DNA of 64,000 nucleotides from an uncultured Alphaproteobacteria bacterium. Lineage in GTDB: Bacteria > Pseudomonadota > Alphaproteobacteria > Rhizobiales > Ancalomicrobiaceae. Where the stretch lies: positions 1 to 64,000 of the forward strand of contig CALFRR010000125.1 in assembly GCA_937919435.1 (NCBI GenBank), given 5' to 3'. Of the stretch, positions 50,995-61,553 are shown in pieces. Position 1 is the first letter of the stretch; each line of letters starts with the position of its first letter. The translations under genes and the position numbers were made by a program. The notes beneath the pieces are model-generated. The model was not told where the DNA came from and ran no database searches. It saw only the letters and a list, made by a program, of their open reading frames with translations.

Positions 50995-52389
50995 GTGGCT
51001 CTGAAGCTCTACAATACGTTGACCCGCGAGAAGCAGGACTTCTCCCCGATCGATCCCGAAAACGTGCGGATGTACGTCTGCGGACCGACGGTCTACGACT
51101 TCGCGCACATCGGCAATGCCCGGCCGGTGATCGTCTTCGACGTGTTGTTCCGTCTGCTGCGCCATCTCTACGGTGCCGGCGGGGTGACCTATGTCCGCAA
51201 CATCACCGACGTCGACGACAAGATCAACGCCCGCGCCGCCCGCGACTTCCCCGGCGTGCCGCTCAACGAGGCGATCCGCAGGGTCACCGGCGACACCGAG
51301 GCGCAGTTCCAGGCCGACGTCGACGCGCTCCTCACCCTGCGCCCGACGATCCAGCCGCGCGCCACCGAGCACATCGCCGAGATGATCGCGATCGTCGAGA
51401 AGCTGGTCGCCGCCGGCCACGCCTATGTCGCCGACGGCCACGTCCTCTTCGACGTGCCCTCGATGAGCGACTACGGCACCCTGTCGAAGCGGCCGCTCGA
51501 CGATCTGATCGCCGGCGCCCGGGTCGACGTCGCCCCCTACAAGCGCGGCGAGATGGACTTCGTCCTGTGGAAGCCGTCGAGCGACGACGAACCCGGCTGG
51601 CAGAGCCCCTGGGGTCGCGGTCGTCCGGGCTGGCACCTCGAATGCTCGGCGATGAGCTGGAAGCACCTCGGCGAGACCTTCGACATCCACGGCGGCGGCA
51701 TCGATCTGGTCTTCCCGCACCACGAGAACGAGGTCGCCCAGTCGCGTTGCGCCTTCGGCCGCGACGTGATGGCCAACGTCTGGATGCACAACGGCTTCCT
51801 CCAGGTCGAGGGGGAGAAGATGTCGAAGTCGCTCGGCAACTTCTTCACCATCCGCGAGTTGCTCGCCGACTGGCCGGGCGAAGTGCTGCGGCTGACCATG
51901 CTGAAGACCCACTATCGCCAGCCGATCGACTGGACGGTGAAGAGCCTCGAGGAGAGCTGGAAGACCCTCGACGACTGGTACTGGTTCGCCGGCGAGGTGC
52001 CCGGCAACCGGCCGGCGGCGACGGTGGTCGAGGCGCTCGCCGACGACCTCAACACCCCCAAGGCGATCGCCGAGCTGCATTCGCTGAGGAACGCCGCGCA
52101 GAAGGTCGGCGGCGACGGCAACCGCGATCTGCTCGCCGGCAGCCTGCGCTTCCTCGGCTTCTTCGCCGAGAGCCCGGCGACCTGGGCCGACCGCCGCAAG
52201 GCGAAGCTGAGCGTCGACGTCGGCGAGGTCGAGCGTCTGATCGCCGAGCGTCTGGCCGCCCGCAGGGCGCGCGACTGGGCGGAGAGCGACCGCATCCGCG
52301 ACGTGCTCGTCGGCATGGGGCTGGCGATCAAGGACGCCAAGGACCCGGCGACCGGCGAGATGAAGACCACCTGGGAACCGGCGCGATGA
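50995..52389 (+). CDS. cysS: Cysteinyl-tRNA synthetase
   Basis: This class I enzyme charges cysteine. The 464-residue product starts [19 protein letters not shown], then has the zinc/HIGH region [28 protein letters not shown] and [11 protein letters not shown] (the other zinc ligands) follow, and the KMSKS loop is [12 protein letters not shown] at about residue 276. The start is GTG 50995, with AAGGGAG at 50981-50987. An ATG at 50947 is in frame but would add 16 unconserved residues. Its stop overlaps the start of a 48-residue membrane peptide gene; a GFA gene and cimA follow, a common order in Rhizobiales. Confidence 0.96.
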   Translation: MALKLYNTLTREKQDFSPIDPENVRMYVCGPTVYDFAHIGNARPVIVFDVLFRLLRHLYGAGGVTYVRNITDVDDKINARAARDFPGVPLNEAIRRVTGDTEAQFQADVDALLTLRPTIQPRATEHIAEMIAIVEKLVAAGHAYVADGHVLFDVPSMSDYGTLSKRPLDDLIAGARVDVAPYKRGEMDFVLWKPSSDDEPGWQSPWGRGRPGWHLECSAMSWKHLGETFDIHGGGIDLVFPHHENEVAQSRCAFGRDVMANVWMHNGFLQVEGEKMSKSLGNFFTIRELLADWPGEVLRLTMLKTHYRQPIDWTVKSLEESWKTLDDWYWFAGEVPGNRPAATVVEALADDLNTPKAIAELHSLRNAAQKVGGDGNRDLLAGSLRFLGFFAESPATWADRRKAKLSVDVGEVERLIAERLAARRARDWAESDRIRDVLVGMGLAIKDAKDPATGEMKTTWEPAR

Positions 52390-52532
52390 GCGTAGGCGGC
52401 GGAGACCCGGCCGGGGAGGGCCGTCGCCGCCGCTTCGATCCGGTCGCGACGGTCGTCGTCGCGATCGTCGTGAAGCTCGTCCTGCTCGGCGCGCTGACCT
52501 TCGCGATCCTGCGATGGAAGGGGCTGCTCTGA
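52386..52532 (+). CDS. Small single-helix membrane peptide (48 aa)
   Basis: ATG 52386 overlaps the cysS stop (ATGA), which suggests translational coupling. The 48-residue product has a basic, Gly/Arg-rich start ([10 protein letters not shown]) and one hydrophobic helix ([20 protein letters not shown]), ending RWKGLL. This is the shape of a small inner-membrane peptide with the N-terminus inside. No family is recognised. The tight coupling between cysS and the GFA gene and the clean helix argue that it is real. Confidence 0.6.
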   Translation: MSVGGGDPAGEGRRRRFDPVATVVVAIVVKLVLLGALTFAILRWKGLL

Positions 52533-52556
52533 GAAGAAGAGACGGGGAGGGACGCG

Positions 52557-53030
52557 ATGACCATTCTGACCGGCGGTTGCCAGTGCGGCGCCGTCCGATT
52601 CCGTTGCGAGGGGCTGGGGCGCGCCTCGATCTGTCATTGCCGGATGTGCCAGAAGGCCTTCGGCTCGTATTTCGCGCCTCTCGTCACCGCGAAGGGTCTC
52701 GTCTGGACCCGCGGCGAGCCGAAGCGCTTCGCCTCGTCGAACAAGGTCCGCCGCGGCTTCTGCGAAGCCTGCGGCACGCCGCTCTCCTACGAGCCGATCG
52801 GCCGCGACGTCGTCGAGATCGCGCTCGGCGCCTTCGACGATCCGACCGCGATTCCCCCGGCGATCCAGGTCGGGATCGAGAGCCGCATGCCCTTCTTCGC
52901 CGACCTCGCGACCCTGCCCGGCCGCCCGCCGGAACAGCAGGCGAAGGCGGAAGCCTTCTTCGCCGAGGTGGTCTCCTTCCAGCATCCCGATCACGACACC
53001 GACGATCGGCCGCAGCGAGGCACCCCATGA
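52557..53030 (+). CDS. GFA-family zinc protein (glutathione-dependent formaldehyde-activating enzyme-like)
   Basis: The 157-residue protein has the GFA/CENP-V fold's zinc-binding cysteines: GGCQCGAVRF at residues 6-15, CHCRMCQKAFGS at about 27-38, and FCEACGTPLSY at about 68-78. The named activity, joining formaldehyde to glutathione, is disputed for the family at large, and most members have no known substrate. A GGGAGGG site precedes ATG 52557. Its stop overlaps the start of cimA (ATGA), so the two are translationally coupled. Confidence 0.9.
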   Translation: MTILTGGCQCGAVRFRCEGLGRASICHCRMCQKAFGSYFAPLVTAKGLVWTRGEPKRFASSNKVRRGFCEACGTPLSYEPIGRDVVEIALGAFDDPTAIPPAIQVGIESRMPFFADLATLPGRPPEQQAKAEAFFAEVVSFQHPDHDTDDRPQRGTP

Positions 53031-54625
53031 CGGACCGCGTCCATCTCTTCGACACCACGCTGCGCGACGGCGCCCAGACCTCGGGCGTCGACTTCACCGT
53101 CGACGACAAGATCCGGATCGCCGGACTGCTCGACGACTTCGGCTTCGACTACGTCGAGGGCGGCTATCCCGGCGCCAATCCGACCGATACCGAGTTCTTC
53201 GAGACCAGGCGGACGAAGCGGGCCCGCTTCACCGCCTTCGGCATGACCAAGCGGGCCGGCGTCTCGGTCTCCAACGACCCCGGCCTCGCCGCGGTGCTCG
53301 CCTCGGCCGCCGACACCTGCTGCTTCGTCGCCAAGGCCTGGGACTATCACGTCCGCCTCGCCCTCGGCATCACGCCCGAGGAGAATCTGGAGAGCGTACG
53401 GCGGACGGTCGAAGCGGCGCTGGCCACCGGCCGCGAGGTGTTGATCGACTGCGAGCACTTCTTCGACGGATACAAGGCCGATCCGGCCCATGCCCTCTCT
53501 GTCGCCTGGACCGCCTGGGAGGCGGGCGCCCGCTGGGTGGTGCTGTGCGACACCAACGGCGGCACGCTGCCCCACGAGATCGAGGCGATCGTCCGCGAAG
53601 TGACCAAGACGGTGCCCGGCGATCGGCTCGGCATCCATGCCCACGACGACACCGGGCATGCGGTGGCCAATTCGCTCGCCGCGGTGCGGGCCGGCGTGCG
53701 CCAGATCCAGGGCACGCTGAACGGCATCGGCGAACGCTGCGGCAACGCCAATCTGGTGACCATCGTCGCCAATCTCGCGCTGAAGCCGGAGTATTCCGAC
53801 CATTTCTCGATCGGCATCGACGCGGCGAAGCTCTCCGAGCTGACCCACCTGTCGCGCGCCTTTGACGAGATCCTGAACCGCTCGCCGAACCGCCACGCGC
53901 CCTATGTCGGCGCCAACGCCTTCGCCACCAAGGCCGGCATCCACGCCTCGGCGATCGTCAAGGACCCGAAGACCTACGAACACGTCGCGCCGGAGAGCGT
54001 CGGCAACCGGCGCCGCGTCCTGGTCTCCGATCAGGCCGGCAAGTCGAACCTGCTCGCCGAGCTCGCCCGCTTCGGCATCGCCGTCGACAAGGCCAATCCG
54101 AAGCTCGACACGCTGCTCGCCGAGGTCAAGGAACGCGAGGCCCGCGGCTTCTCCTACGAGGCGGCCGATGCTTCGCTGGAACTGCTCGCCCGCCGCACCC
54201 TCGGTCACGTCTCCCGCTACTTCGACGTCCAGAGCTTCCGGGTGATGGTCGAGCGTCGCTACAACGAACTCGGCGAGCTGGTCACCCAGTCGGAAGCCAC
54301 GGTGAAGGTGAAGATCGGCGACCTCGTCGTGCTGTCGGCGGCGGAGGGCAACGGCCCGGTCAACGCCCTCGACGCGGCGCTCCGCAAGGATCTCGGCCCC
54401 TATCAGTCGGTGATCGACGATCTCGAGCTGGTCGACTTCAAGGTCCGCATCCTCAACGGCGGCACCGGTGCGACCACCCGCGTTCTGATCGAGAGCCGCG
54501 ACGGCGCACGCAACCACTGGACGACGATCGGCGTCTCGGAGAACATCATCGACGCGTCGTTCCAGGCGTTGATGGACGCGGTCGTCTATCGGCTGGTGAA
54601 GAGCGGCGTGCCGGCGGTCGCCTGA
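53027..54625 (+). CDS. cimA: (R)-citramalate synthase
   Basis: CimA condenses pyruvate and acetyl-CoA to citramalate, a threonine-independent route to isoleucine. The 532-residue protein has the DRE-TIM metallolyase start LFDTTLRDGAQTSGVDFT. DYVEGGYPGANPTD, CDTNGGTLPHE and GIHAHDDTGHAVANS follow with the metal-binding HxH, then GTLNGIGERCGNANL. A C-terminal LeuA-type regulatory domain follows from about residue 400. The GGYPG and TDTEFF residues fit CimA (TIGR00977 type) rather than 2-isopropylmalate synthase. ATG 53027 overlaps the GFA stop. Confidence 0.94.
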   Translation: MTDRVHLFDTTLRDGAQTSGVDFTVDDKIRIAGLLDDFGFDYVEGGYPGANPTDTEFFETRRTKRARFTAFGMTKRAGVSVSNDPGLAAVLASAADTCCFVAKAWDYHVRLALGITPEENLESVRRTVEAALATGREVLIDCEHFFDGYKADPAHALSVAWTAWEAGARWVVLCDTNGGTLPHEIEAIVREVTKTVPGDRLGIHAHDDTGHAVANSLAAVRAGVRQIQGTLNGIGERCGNANLVTIVANLALKPEYSDHFSIGIDAAKLSELTHLSRAFDEILNRSPNRHAPYVGANAFATKAGIHASAIVKDPKTYEHVAPESVGNRRRVLVSDQAGKSNLLAELARFGIAVDKANPKLDTLLAEVKEREARGFSYEAADASLELLARRTLGHVSRYFDVQSFRVMVERRYNELGELVTQSEATVKVKIGDLVVLSAAEGNGPVNALDAALRKDLGPYQSVIDDLELVDFKVRILNGGTGATTRVLIESRDGARNHWTTIGVSENIIDASFQALMDAVVYRLVKSGVPAVA

Positions 54626-54648
54626 GCGGCCGCCGCGGAGGGCGGGTC

Positions 54649-55812
54649 ATGTCGCAGGTCCAGGACGCTCCCGTCGCATCGGCGCCTTCCGCCGGCAGCG
54701 GGCGCATCGTCCATGTCGACGGCCTGCGCGGGCTCGCCATCGCGATGGTCGTGCTCTACCACGCCTATTCGCGGTGGCCCGACCTCTACCCCTACGGCGA
54801 CCGTTTCGTCGGCAACCAGCTGGTCGACACCCGGATCAACGGTGTCCTGCTGTTCTTCGCGATCTCGGGCTTCGTCATCCTGATGTCGCTCGAGGCGAGT
54901 TCGAGTTTCCTCGGCTTCCTCAGGCGACGCTGGCTCCGGCTGTTCCCGGCGATGCTGTTCGCCTCGGCGGTGGTCTACGGGCTCGCCGCCACGGTTCCCG
55001 ACTGGCCGCGCGGACATCTCCTGCCGACCAATCTGCTGCCCGGGCTGACGCTGTTCGGCGAGGACGCCTGGGTCAACCTGATCGGGCCGCCGATCGAACG
55101 GGTCACCTCGATCGAAGGCGCCTTCTGGTCGCTCTACGTCGAGGTCCGCTTCTATCTGGTGTTCGGCGGGCTCTACTTCCTGTTCGGCCGAACCGGGGCG
55201 CTGATCGGCCTGTTCGGTCTGCACTTCGCCGAGGGGGCGTTCCGGGTCCTCGAAATGCCGGCGGTCGGCGTCCATCTCGCCGCCGTGGTTCCCGGCCTCG
55301 ACCGCTTCGTCGTGTCGCTGCACCTGCGCGACACGCTGCGGCTGTTCGGGACGCAGCACTATCTGTGGTTCTTCTTCGGCGCGATGTATTACCTCTGGGA
55401 GCGCGAGCGACGCGAGTACCAGTGGTGGATCGCCTTCGCCGTCTCGATCGTCGCGGCGCTGACCGCGATGCCGGGGATCGGGCAACGGCTGGTGATCGTC
55501 GTGCTGTTCGCCGCCACGGCCCGGTTCGATCGTGTCCGCCGCGTCGTGGCCAATCGCTTCCTCGTCTTCCTCGGCTTCGCCAGCTACCCGCTCTACCTGA
55601 TGCACGAGAATCTGATGGTCGCGCTGATCGTCCGGCTCGGTCGGGCGGCGCCGTGGTTGCCGGACGTCCTCCTCCCGGTGCTGCCGATCGCCGTGGTGAT
55701 CGGGCTCGGCTGGCTGGTGGCGCGCCACGTCGAGCCGCCGCTGCGCCGGGTGATCGCGCGCGGCCTCGACGGACTGGTGGCGCCGCTGCGCCGACGCTTC
55801 GCCCGCGGCTGA
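54649..55812 (+). CDS. Acyltransferase family 3 membrane protein
   Basis: The 387-residue protein has about ten hydrophobic helices and the acyltransferase-3 opening IVHVDGLRGLAIAMVVLYHAY, with the catalytic-type His at about residue 41 and a conserved RRWLRLFPAML motif after the third helix. EGAFWSLYVEVRFYLVF holds the SLYVEVRFYL block found in O-acetyltransferases of polysaccharides and lipids. It most likely O-acylates a surface glycan. The acceptor is unknown and no glycan gene is adjacent. It starts 23 bases after cimA, on the same strand. Confidence 0.9.
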   Translation: MSQVQDAPVASAPSAGSGRIVHVDGLRGLAIAMVVLYHAYSRWPDLYPYGDRFVGNQLVDTRINGVLLFFAISGFVILMSLEASSSFLGFLRRRWLRLFPAMLFASAVVYGLAATVPDWPRGHLLPTNLLPGLTLFGEDAWVNLIGPPIERVTSIEGAFWSLYVEVRFYLVFGGLYFLFGRTGALIGLFGLHFAEGAFRVLEMPAVGVHLAAVVPGLDRFVVSLHLRDTLRLFGTQHYLWFFFGAMYYLWERERREYQWWIAFAVSIVAALTAMPGIGQRLVIVVLFAATARFDRVRRVVANRFLVFLGFASYPLYLMHENLMVALIVRLGRAAPWLPDVLLPVLPIAVVIGLGWLVARHVEPPLRRVIARGLDGLVAPLRRRFARG

Positions 55813-55825
55813 CGTCGGTCGCGGC

Positions 55826-56428
55826 TCACATGTGCTTCAGATCGACCGCCGCCGCGCGCTCGCGCTCGGAGAGCTGGGCGAGGCGCTTCCTCATCTTCGG
55901 CAGGATCTCGTCGATCGTGTTCGCCACGCCGTAGGAGAGCTCGAAGCCCGGCCGGATGAAGGCGTTCTGGTTCATGTGGTGGAGCAACTGGACCAGCGGG
56001 TCCCAGAAATGGGCGATGTTGGCCAGCATGATCGGCTTGGCGTGCTGGCCGAGCTGGGCCCAGGTCATCTGTTCGACCACCTCCTCGAGCGTGCCGATCC
56101 CGCCGGGCAGCGCCACGAAGGCGTCGGAGCGCTCGAACATCAGCCGCTTGCGCTCGTGCATGTCGGCGGTGACGATCAGTTCGGAGACGTCGAGCAGCGA
56201 CACCTCGCGATCGACCAGGAACTGCGGGATGATCCCGGTCACTTCGCCGCCGGCCGCCAGACAGGCCTTCGCCGTCGCGCCCATCAGGCCGAGCGAACCG
56301 CCGCCGTAGACCAGACGGATCTTCTCGGCGGCGAGCACCCGGCCGAGTTCGATCGCCGCGGCCTCGAAGGCCGGATCCGCGCCCGATCCGGAACCGCAGT
56401 AGATACAGATCGATCCGAGTTCGCTCAC
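55826..56428 (-). CDS. LOG-family protein (TIGR00730, cytokinin-riboside phosphoribohydrolase type)
   Basis: The 200-residue Rossmann-like protein has the LOG motif pair: ERKRLMFERSDAFVALPGGIGTLEE, which splits into R-x-x-M-F and PGGxGTxxE at about residues 92-118, plus YGGGSLGLMG near residue 41. The family hydrolyses nucleoside 5'-monophosphates to base and ribose 5-phosphate; in plant-associated bacteria it can release cytokinins. It converges on the acyltransferase gene with a 13-base gap and is divergent from the ABC exporter gene. Confidence 0.9.
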   Translation of the reverse strand: MSELGSICIYCGSGSGADPAFEAAAIELGRVLAAEKIRLVYGGGSLGLMGATAKACLAAGGEVTGIIPQFLVDREVSLLDVSELIVTADMHERKRLMFERSDAFVALPGGIGTLEEVVEQMTWAQLGQHAKPIMLANIAHFWDPLVQLLHHMNQNAFIRPGFELSYGVANTIDEILPKMRKRLAQLSERERAAAVDLKHM

Positions 56429-56592
56429 CGGCCCGTCCCCCGTTCTATGTGACTCCGCGTATCTCGCATCGCGACGGGGCGGGCGTCCAGTCTCGCCGAT
56501 GAAGATCGGCCGTGAACCGGCGTCGCGCCGGTTTGAAATCGCGCCGAGACGTCCTATCTGAAGGAAACCTTTTCTCGAGATCCGAGCCCTCC

Positions 56593-58494
<1,902 letters not shown>

Positions 58495-58509
58495 GCCCGA
58501 GCCCGGCCG

Positions 58510-58542
58510 GAGGCGGAGAGGGCGCGACCCGTCCGCCTCTTT
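58510..58542 (+). terminator. Hairpin terminator after the Atm1-type gene
   Basis: GAGGCGGA (58510-58517) pairs with TCCGCCTC (58532-58539), with a further GGG/CCC inside, and is followed by TTTCC. It lies 16 bases after the stop and would separate the exporter gene from psd. Confidence 0.55.
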
Positions 58543-58620
58543 CCATCGCCGCCGATCCCGTATAGGTCGGAAGCGCCACAGCACGACGGCCCGTCCCGGC
58601 CGCATCTGGAGACCGGATTC

Positions 58621-59322
58621 ATGGATTCCCTTCTGGCCACCGTCACCCGGGCGATTCCGCCGATCAACCGCGAGGGCTGGCCCTTCGTCGCGATCGCCGC
58701 CGTGCTGACCCTGGTCCTCGGCCACTTCTGGCAGCCGCTGTTCTGGATCCTGCTCGGCCTGACCATCTGGGTCGCCGCCTTCTTCCGCGATCCCGAGCGG
58801 GTGACGCCGATCGCCGAGGGGCTGGTCGTGTCGCCGGCCGACGGCCGCGTCTCCTTCGTCGGCCCGGTCGCGCCGCCCGCCGAACTCGGTCTCGCCGACG
58901 AGCGGATGCTGCGCATCTCGATCTTCATGAACGTCTTCAACGTCCATGTGAACCGGATGCCGATCTCCGGCCGGATCGACCGGATCGTCTACACCCCCGG
59001 CAAGTTCATCAACGCCGAACTCGACAAGGCGAGCGAGCACAACGAGCGCAACGGGCTGGTCATCTCCAATCCGCTCGGCACCTTCGCCTGCGTCCAGATC
59101 GCCGGCCTCGTCGCCCGCCGCATCGTGGTGTGGAAGCGCGACGGCGACGAACTCGCCGCCGGCGACCGCTTCGGCATGATCCGCTTCGGCTCGCGTCTCG
59201 ACGTCTATCTGCCGCTCGGCACGACCCCCGCGGTCGCCGTCGGCCAGACCGCCATCGCCGGCGAGACCATCCTCGCCGACGTTTCCCAGCCGGTTCCGGC
59301 GCGGATGACGCGCCGCTCCTGA
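58621..59322 (+). CDS. psd: Phosphatidylserine decarboxylase (short, PSD-A type)
   Basis: Psd turns phosphatidylserine into phosphatidylethanolamine at the inner membrane. The 233-residue proenzyme has two N-terminal hydrophobic segments ([14 protein letters not shown] and [16 protein letters not shown]). The catalytic domain has [38 protein letters not shown] and the self-cleavage site RFGSRLD near residue 205. There the serine becomes the pyruvoyl group; GS is present, with R in place of the usual T of LGST. This is the short type common in Rhizobiales. It is followed by pssA after 30 bases. Confidence 0.94.
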   Translation: MDSLLATVTRAIPPINREGWPFVAIAAVLTLVLGHFWQPLFWILLGLTIWVAAFFRDPERVTPIAEGLVVSPADGRVSFVGPVAPPAELGLADERMLRISIFMNVFNVHVNRMPISGRIDRIVYTPGKFINAELDKASEHNERNGLVISNPLGTFACVQIAGLVARRIVVWKRDGDELAAGDRFGMIRFGSRLDVYLPLGTTPAVAVGQTAIAGETILADVSQPVPARMTRRS

Positions 59323-59352
59323 GGCGCCGAAAGGACGAGGAAAGGCCTCCCG

Positions 59353-60222
59353 ATGAGCGATCTGTTTCCGCCGGTCGATCATCAGTCGGTGCGCACCGGC
59401 CGCCGCTTCCAGAGGCTGCGCTCGGTGCCGTTCCGGGTGGTGCTGCCCAATCTGGTCACCCTGCTGTCGCTCTGCGCCGGTCTCACCTCGATCCGCATGG
59501 CGCTCGAGGGCCATTTCGACTGGGCGGTCTGGGCGGTGGTCTTCGCCGCCGCGCTCGACGGCGTCGACGGCCGGGTGGCGCGCTGGCTGAAGGGCACCTC
59601 GCGCTTCGGCGCCGAGCTCGACAGCCTCGCCGACTTCGTCAACTTCGGCGTGGTGCCGGGGCTGCTGCTCTACATCTGGGAACTGAAGGACGCCGGGTCG
59701 TTCGGTTGGCTGGCGGTGCTCGCCTATGCGATCGCCATGGGTCTGCGCCTCGCCCGCTTCAACGTCGCCATCGACACCCCGAAGCCGGCGTGGCAGGCGA
59801 ACTTCTTCGTCGGCATGCCGGCGCCGGCCGGCGCGATGACCGTGCTGCTGCCGCTCTATCTCTCGGCGATGTTCCCGATCGCACCGGGGCCGAGCATCGC
59901 CGGAGTGGTGGCGCTCTACACGCTGTTCGTCGCCTTCATGACCATCTCGACCATTCCGCCCTGGTCCGGCAAGAAGGTCGGCGCCCGGGTGCCGCGGGAA
60001 ATGGTGATGCCGGTGTCGGTGGCGGTGGTGCTGTTCACCGCGACCCTGGTCAGCTATCCGTTCCCGATCCTGACCCTGCTCACCCTCGGCTACCTCGCCG
60101 CCATCCCCTTCGGCTGGCGCGCCTACAGGCGTCACCTCGCCGAGGATCGCGCCACGGCATCGGCCGAGGATCCGGCTCGCGAACCTTCGGGACAGGCGCC
60201 CGCCGAATCGCCGGACGCCTGA
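59353..60222 (+). CDS. pssA: CDP-diacylglycerol-serine O-phosphatidyltransferase
   Basis: PssA makes phosphatidylserine from CDP-diacylglycerol and serine, the substrate for psd just upstream. The 289-residue protein has the CDP-alcohol phosphotransferase motif D-G-x2-A-R-x8-G-x3-D-x3-D. It is visible as AALDGVDGRVARWLKG, then SRFGAELDSLADFVNFG at about residues 73-103. About eight hydrophobic helices follow and a Pro/Ala/Glu-rich tail ends the chain. ATG 59353 follows GAGGAAAGG. The psd-pssA order after an Atm1 gene is the usual one in the group. Confidence 0.95.
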   Translation: MSDLFPPVDHQSVRTGRRFQRLRSVPFRVVLPNLVTLLSLCAGLTSIRMALEGHFDWAVWAVVFAAALDGVDGRVARWLKGTSRFGAELDSLADFVNFGVVPGLLLYIWELKDAGSFGWLAVLAYAIAMGLRLARFNVAIDTPKPAWQANFFVGMPAPAGAMTVLLPLYLSAMFPIAPGPSIAGVVALYTLFVAFMTISTIPPWSGKKVGARVPREMVMPVSVAVVLFTATLVSYPFPILTLLTLGYLAAIPFGWRAYRRHLAEDRATASAEDPAREPSGQAPAESPDA

Positions 60223-60263
60223 TCGACACCTCCTTCCGAGGTCGGACCGCCGGGGCGGACGGT

Positions 60264-60518
60264 TCAGCGGTGCGCCGCGCGCCGCGCGATCGCCGCCACC
60301 CGGTCGGCGAGGCTGGCGCCGGGAAACGCCTGCCGAAGCGTCTGCAGCGCCTCCGCATCGGTCAGCGGCCGCAGGGTTTCGAGCAGCGCCCGCATCGCCG
60401 CGACCCTGTCTTCGATCTCCGCCGACCAGCACGCCGGATCGTGGCCGGGTGGGCATTCACCGAGACTCCTGCCGCCTGCGGCCGCCTCCGGCGGACCGCC
60501 GTGGTTCTTTCTCGTCAT
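60264..60518 (-). CDS. Small hypothetical protein (84 aa)
   Basis: The gene has a near-perfect GGGAGGAG ribosome-binding site six bases before ATG 60518 on the minus strand, which is the strongest evidence that it is real. The product is soluble: a Gly/Pro-rich start (MTRKNHGGPPEAA), CPPGHDPACW with two cysteines, and a helical C-terminal half (DRVAAMRALLETLRPLTDA). I recognise no family. It converges on pssA, with 41 bases between the stops. Confidence 0.65.
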   Translation of the reverse strand: MTRKNHGGPPEAAAGGRSLGECPPGHDPACWSAEIEDRVAAMRALLETLRPLTDAEALQTLRQAFPGASLADRVAAIARRAAHR

Positions 60519-60757
60519 GTCGAACTCCTCCCGATCGCCCCGTCGGCGATCGCCCATCGCAGTTGCCGAAGCAAACATCGGACCACGCGGCGGCCGCCCC
60601 TTCTCCCGAGAGATCGGCCGCGCTCGATCCTGTCACGAATCGGCATACATGCGCCACATGGCCGAAGGACGACGGTTACCGGACCGTCCTCCCATCGTCC
60701 GCCTTTCCGGCCGCGGCTCGCCGCCCTATGTCGGAGAGGGAACCGAGGAGAGCTGGG

Positions 60758-61207
60758 ATGCGCGACGACCGGACCGGAAGCCGTGAACGATCGGAGGGCA
60801 TCGACCCGTCCACCACCGAGCCGATGCTCGCCGGCGGTCCGGGAGCCTTCCATCGCCAGCCGCTGATCCGGCTGTTGCTGGTCAACTGGCTGATCGGCGC
60901 CGGGGTCGCGCTGGTTCTGGTCACGGTGGTGTTGGTCACCGACACCGCCCGACTGCGCTCTCTGATGTTCGCCTCGTCCGACCCCTGGGTGCCGATGCTG
61001 CTGCTGTTCTTCGGCTTCTTCGTCACCATGTGCTCGGTGGCGATGGGCACCGCGATCATGATGCTGCCCTCCGACGACGACGACGAACCGCGCGGCGGCA
61101 CCCGGGCGGTGGTCACGCCGACGGCCGAACCGGTGCCGCTCCGCGTCGTCGCCCGACCCCTCGGGCGCCACCGCCGAGCCAACTCGAGGCGGCTCGAGGA
61201 AATGTGA
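60758..61207 (+). CDS. Hypothetical membrane protein (149 aa, two helices)
   Basis: The 149-residue protein has a charged N-terminus and two hydrophobic helices (LLLVNWLIGAGVALVLVTVV and MLLLFFGFFVTMCSVAMGTA). A conserved-looking MMLPSDDDDEP acidic patch follows, then a basic tail. I recall similar proteins in many Rhizobiales, without known function. A GAGGAG site stands eight bases before ATG 60758; the upstream in-frame ATG 60728 has none as good. It stands alone, divergent from the 84-residue gene. Confidence 0.75.
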   Translation: MRDDRTGSRERSEGIDPSTTEPMLAGGPGAFHRQPLIRLLLVNWLIGAGVALVLVTVVLVTDTARLRSLMFASSDPWVPMLLLFFGFFVTMCSVAMGTAIMMLPSDDDDEPRGGTRAVVTPTAEPVPLRVVARPLGRHRRANSRRLEEM

Positions 61208-61553
61208 TCAACGCATTGAAAAACAATGAGAAAAGCCGTCGTCTTCATGTGTGGTGACGATTGAATCTCCACATGAACTTCGCGGTCGTCGGCCCCCGGA
61301 ATCTCCGGATGAACCGGAACCGCCGGACTCTCCACGTGAGGAACCGGAATCGTCACGTGAAGCGGCGGAATCGTCACGTGAAGCCGCTCCCGGTGAATCT
61401 CCGCATGAACCGCCGGCTCCGATCCGCGCCTCCGTCCGAGCGCCCGCGGCGTCGTCGGTCCGCCCGGTGTGCGCCGACCGCCCGGCGTCGCTTGAAAATC
61501 GCCACCGTCCGCGCGCACTGTGAGGCGACGACGCACGCATCAGGAGTCGAGCG
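61208..61553. other. Intergenic region (346 bp) with a repeat tract before puuE
   Basis: It opens with an AT-rich stretch (61208-61245), continues with the short repeats at 61262-61411 and ends with the puuE leader. A GTG-started frame of 90 codons (61251-61523) spans the repeats but lacks a ribosome-binding site. I treat it as doubtful. Confidence 0.5.
61262..61411 (+). repeat. Six imperfect 18-base repeats in phase with a reading frame
   Basis: Units close to GGAATCTCCACGTGAACC start at 61262, 61298, 61325, 61346, 61367 and 61394. The two at 61346 and 61367 are identical over 18 bases. All spacings (36, 27, 21, 21, 27) are multiples of three. In the frame starting at GTG 61251 each unit reads E/D-S-P/S-x-E, giving an acidic, Pro/Ser-rich peptide. 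Spacings are too irregular for CRISPR. It may be a remnant of a repetitive protein gene or a short real one. Confidence 0.6.

Noticed and set aside
61262..61411. CRISPR-like array
   Set aside because: Units are short (18 bases), imperfect and unevenly spaced (36, 27, 21, 21, 27), with no unique spacers of constant length and no cas genes.
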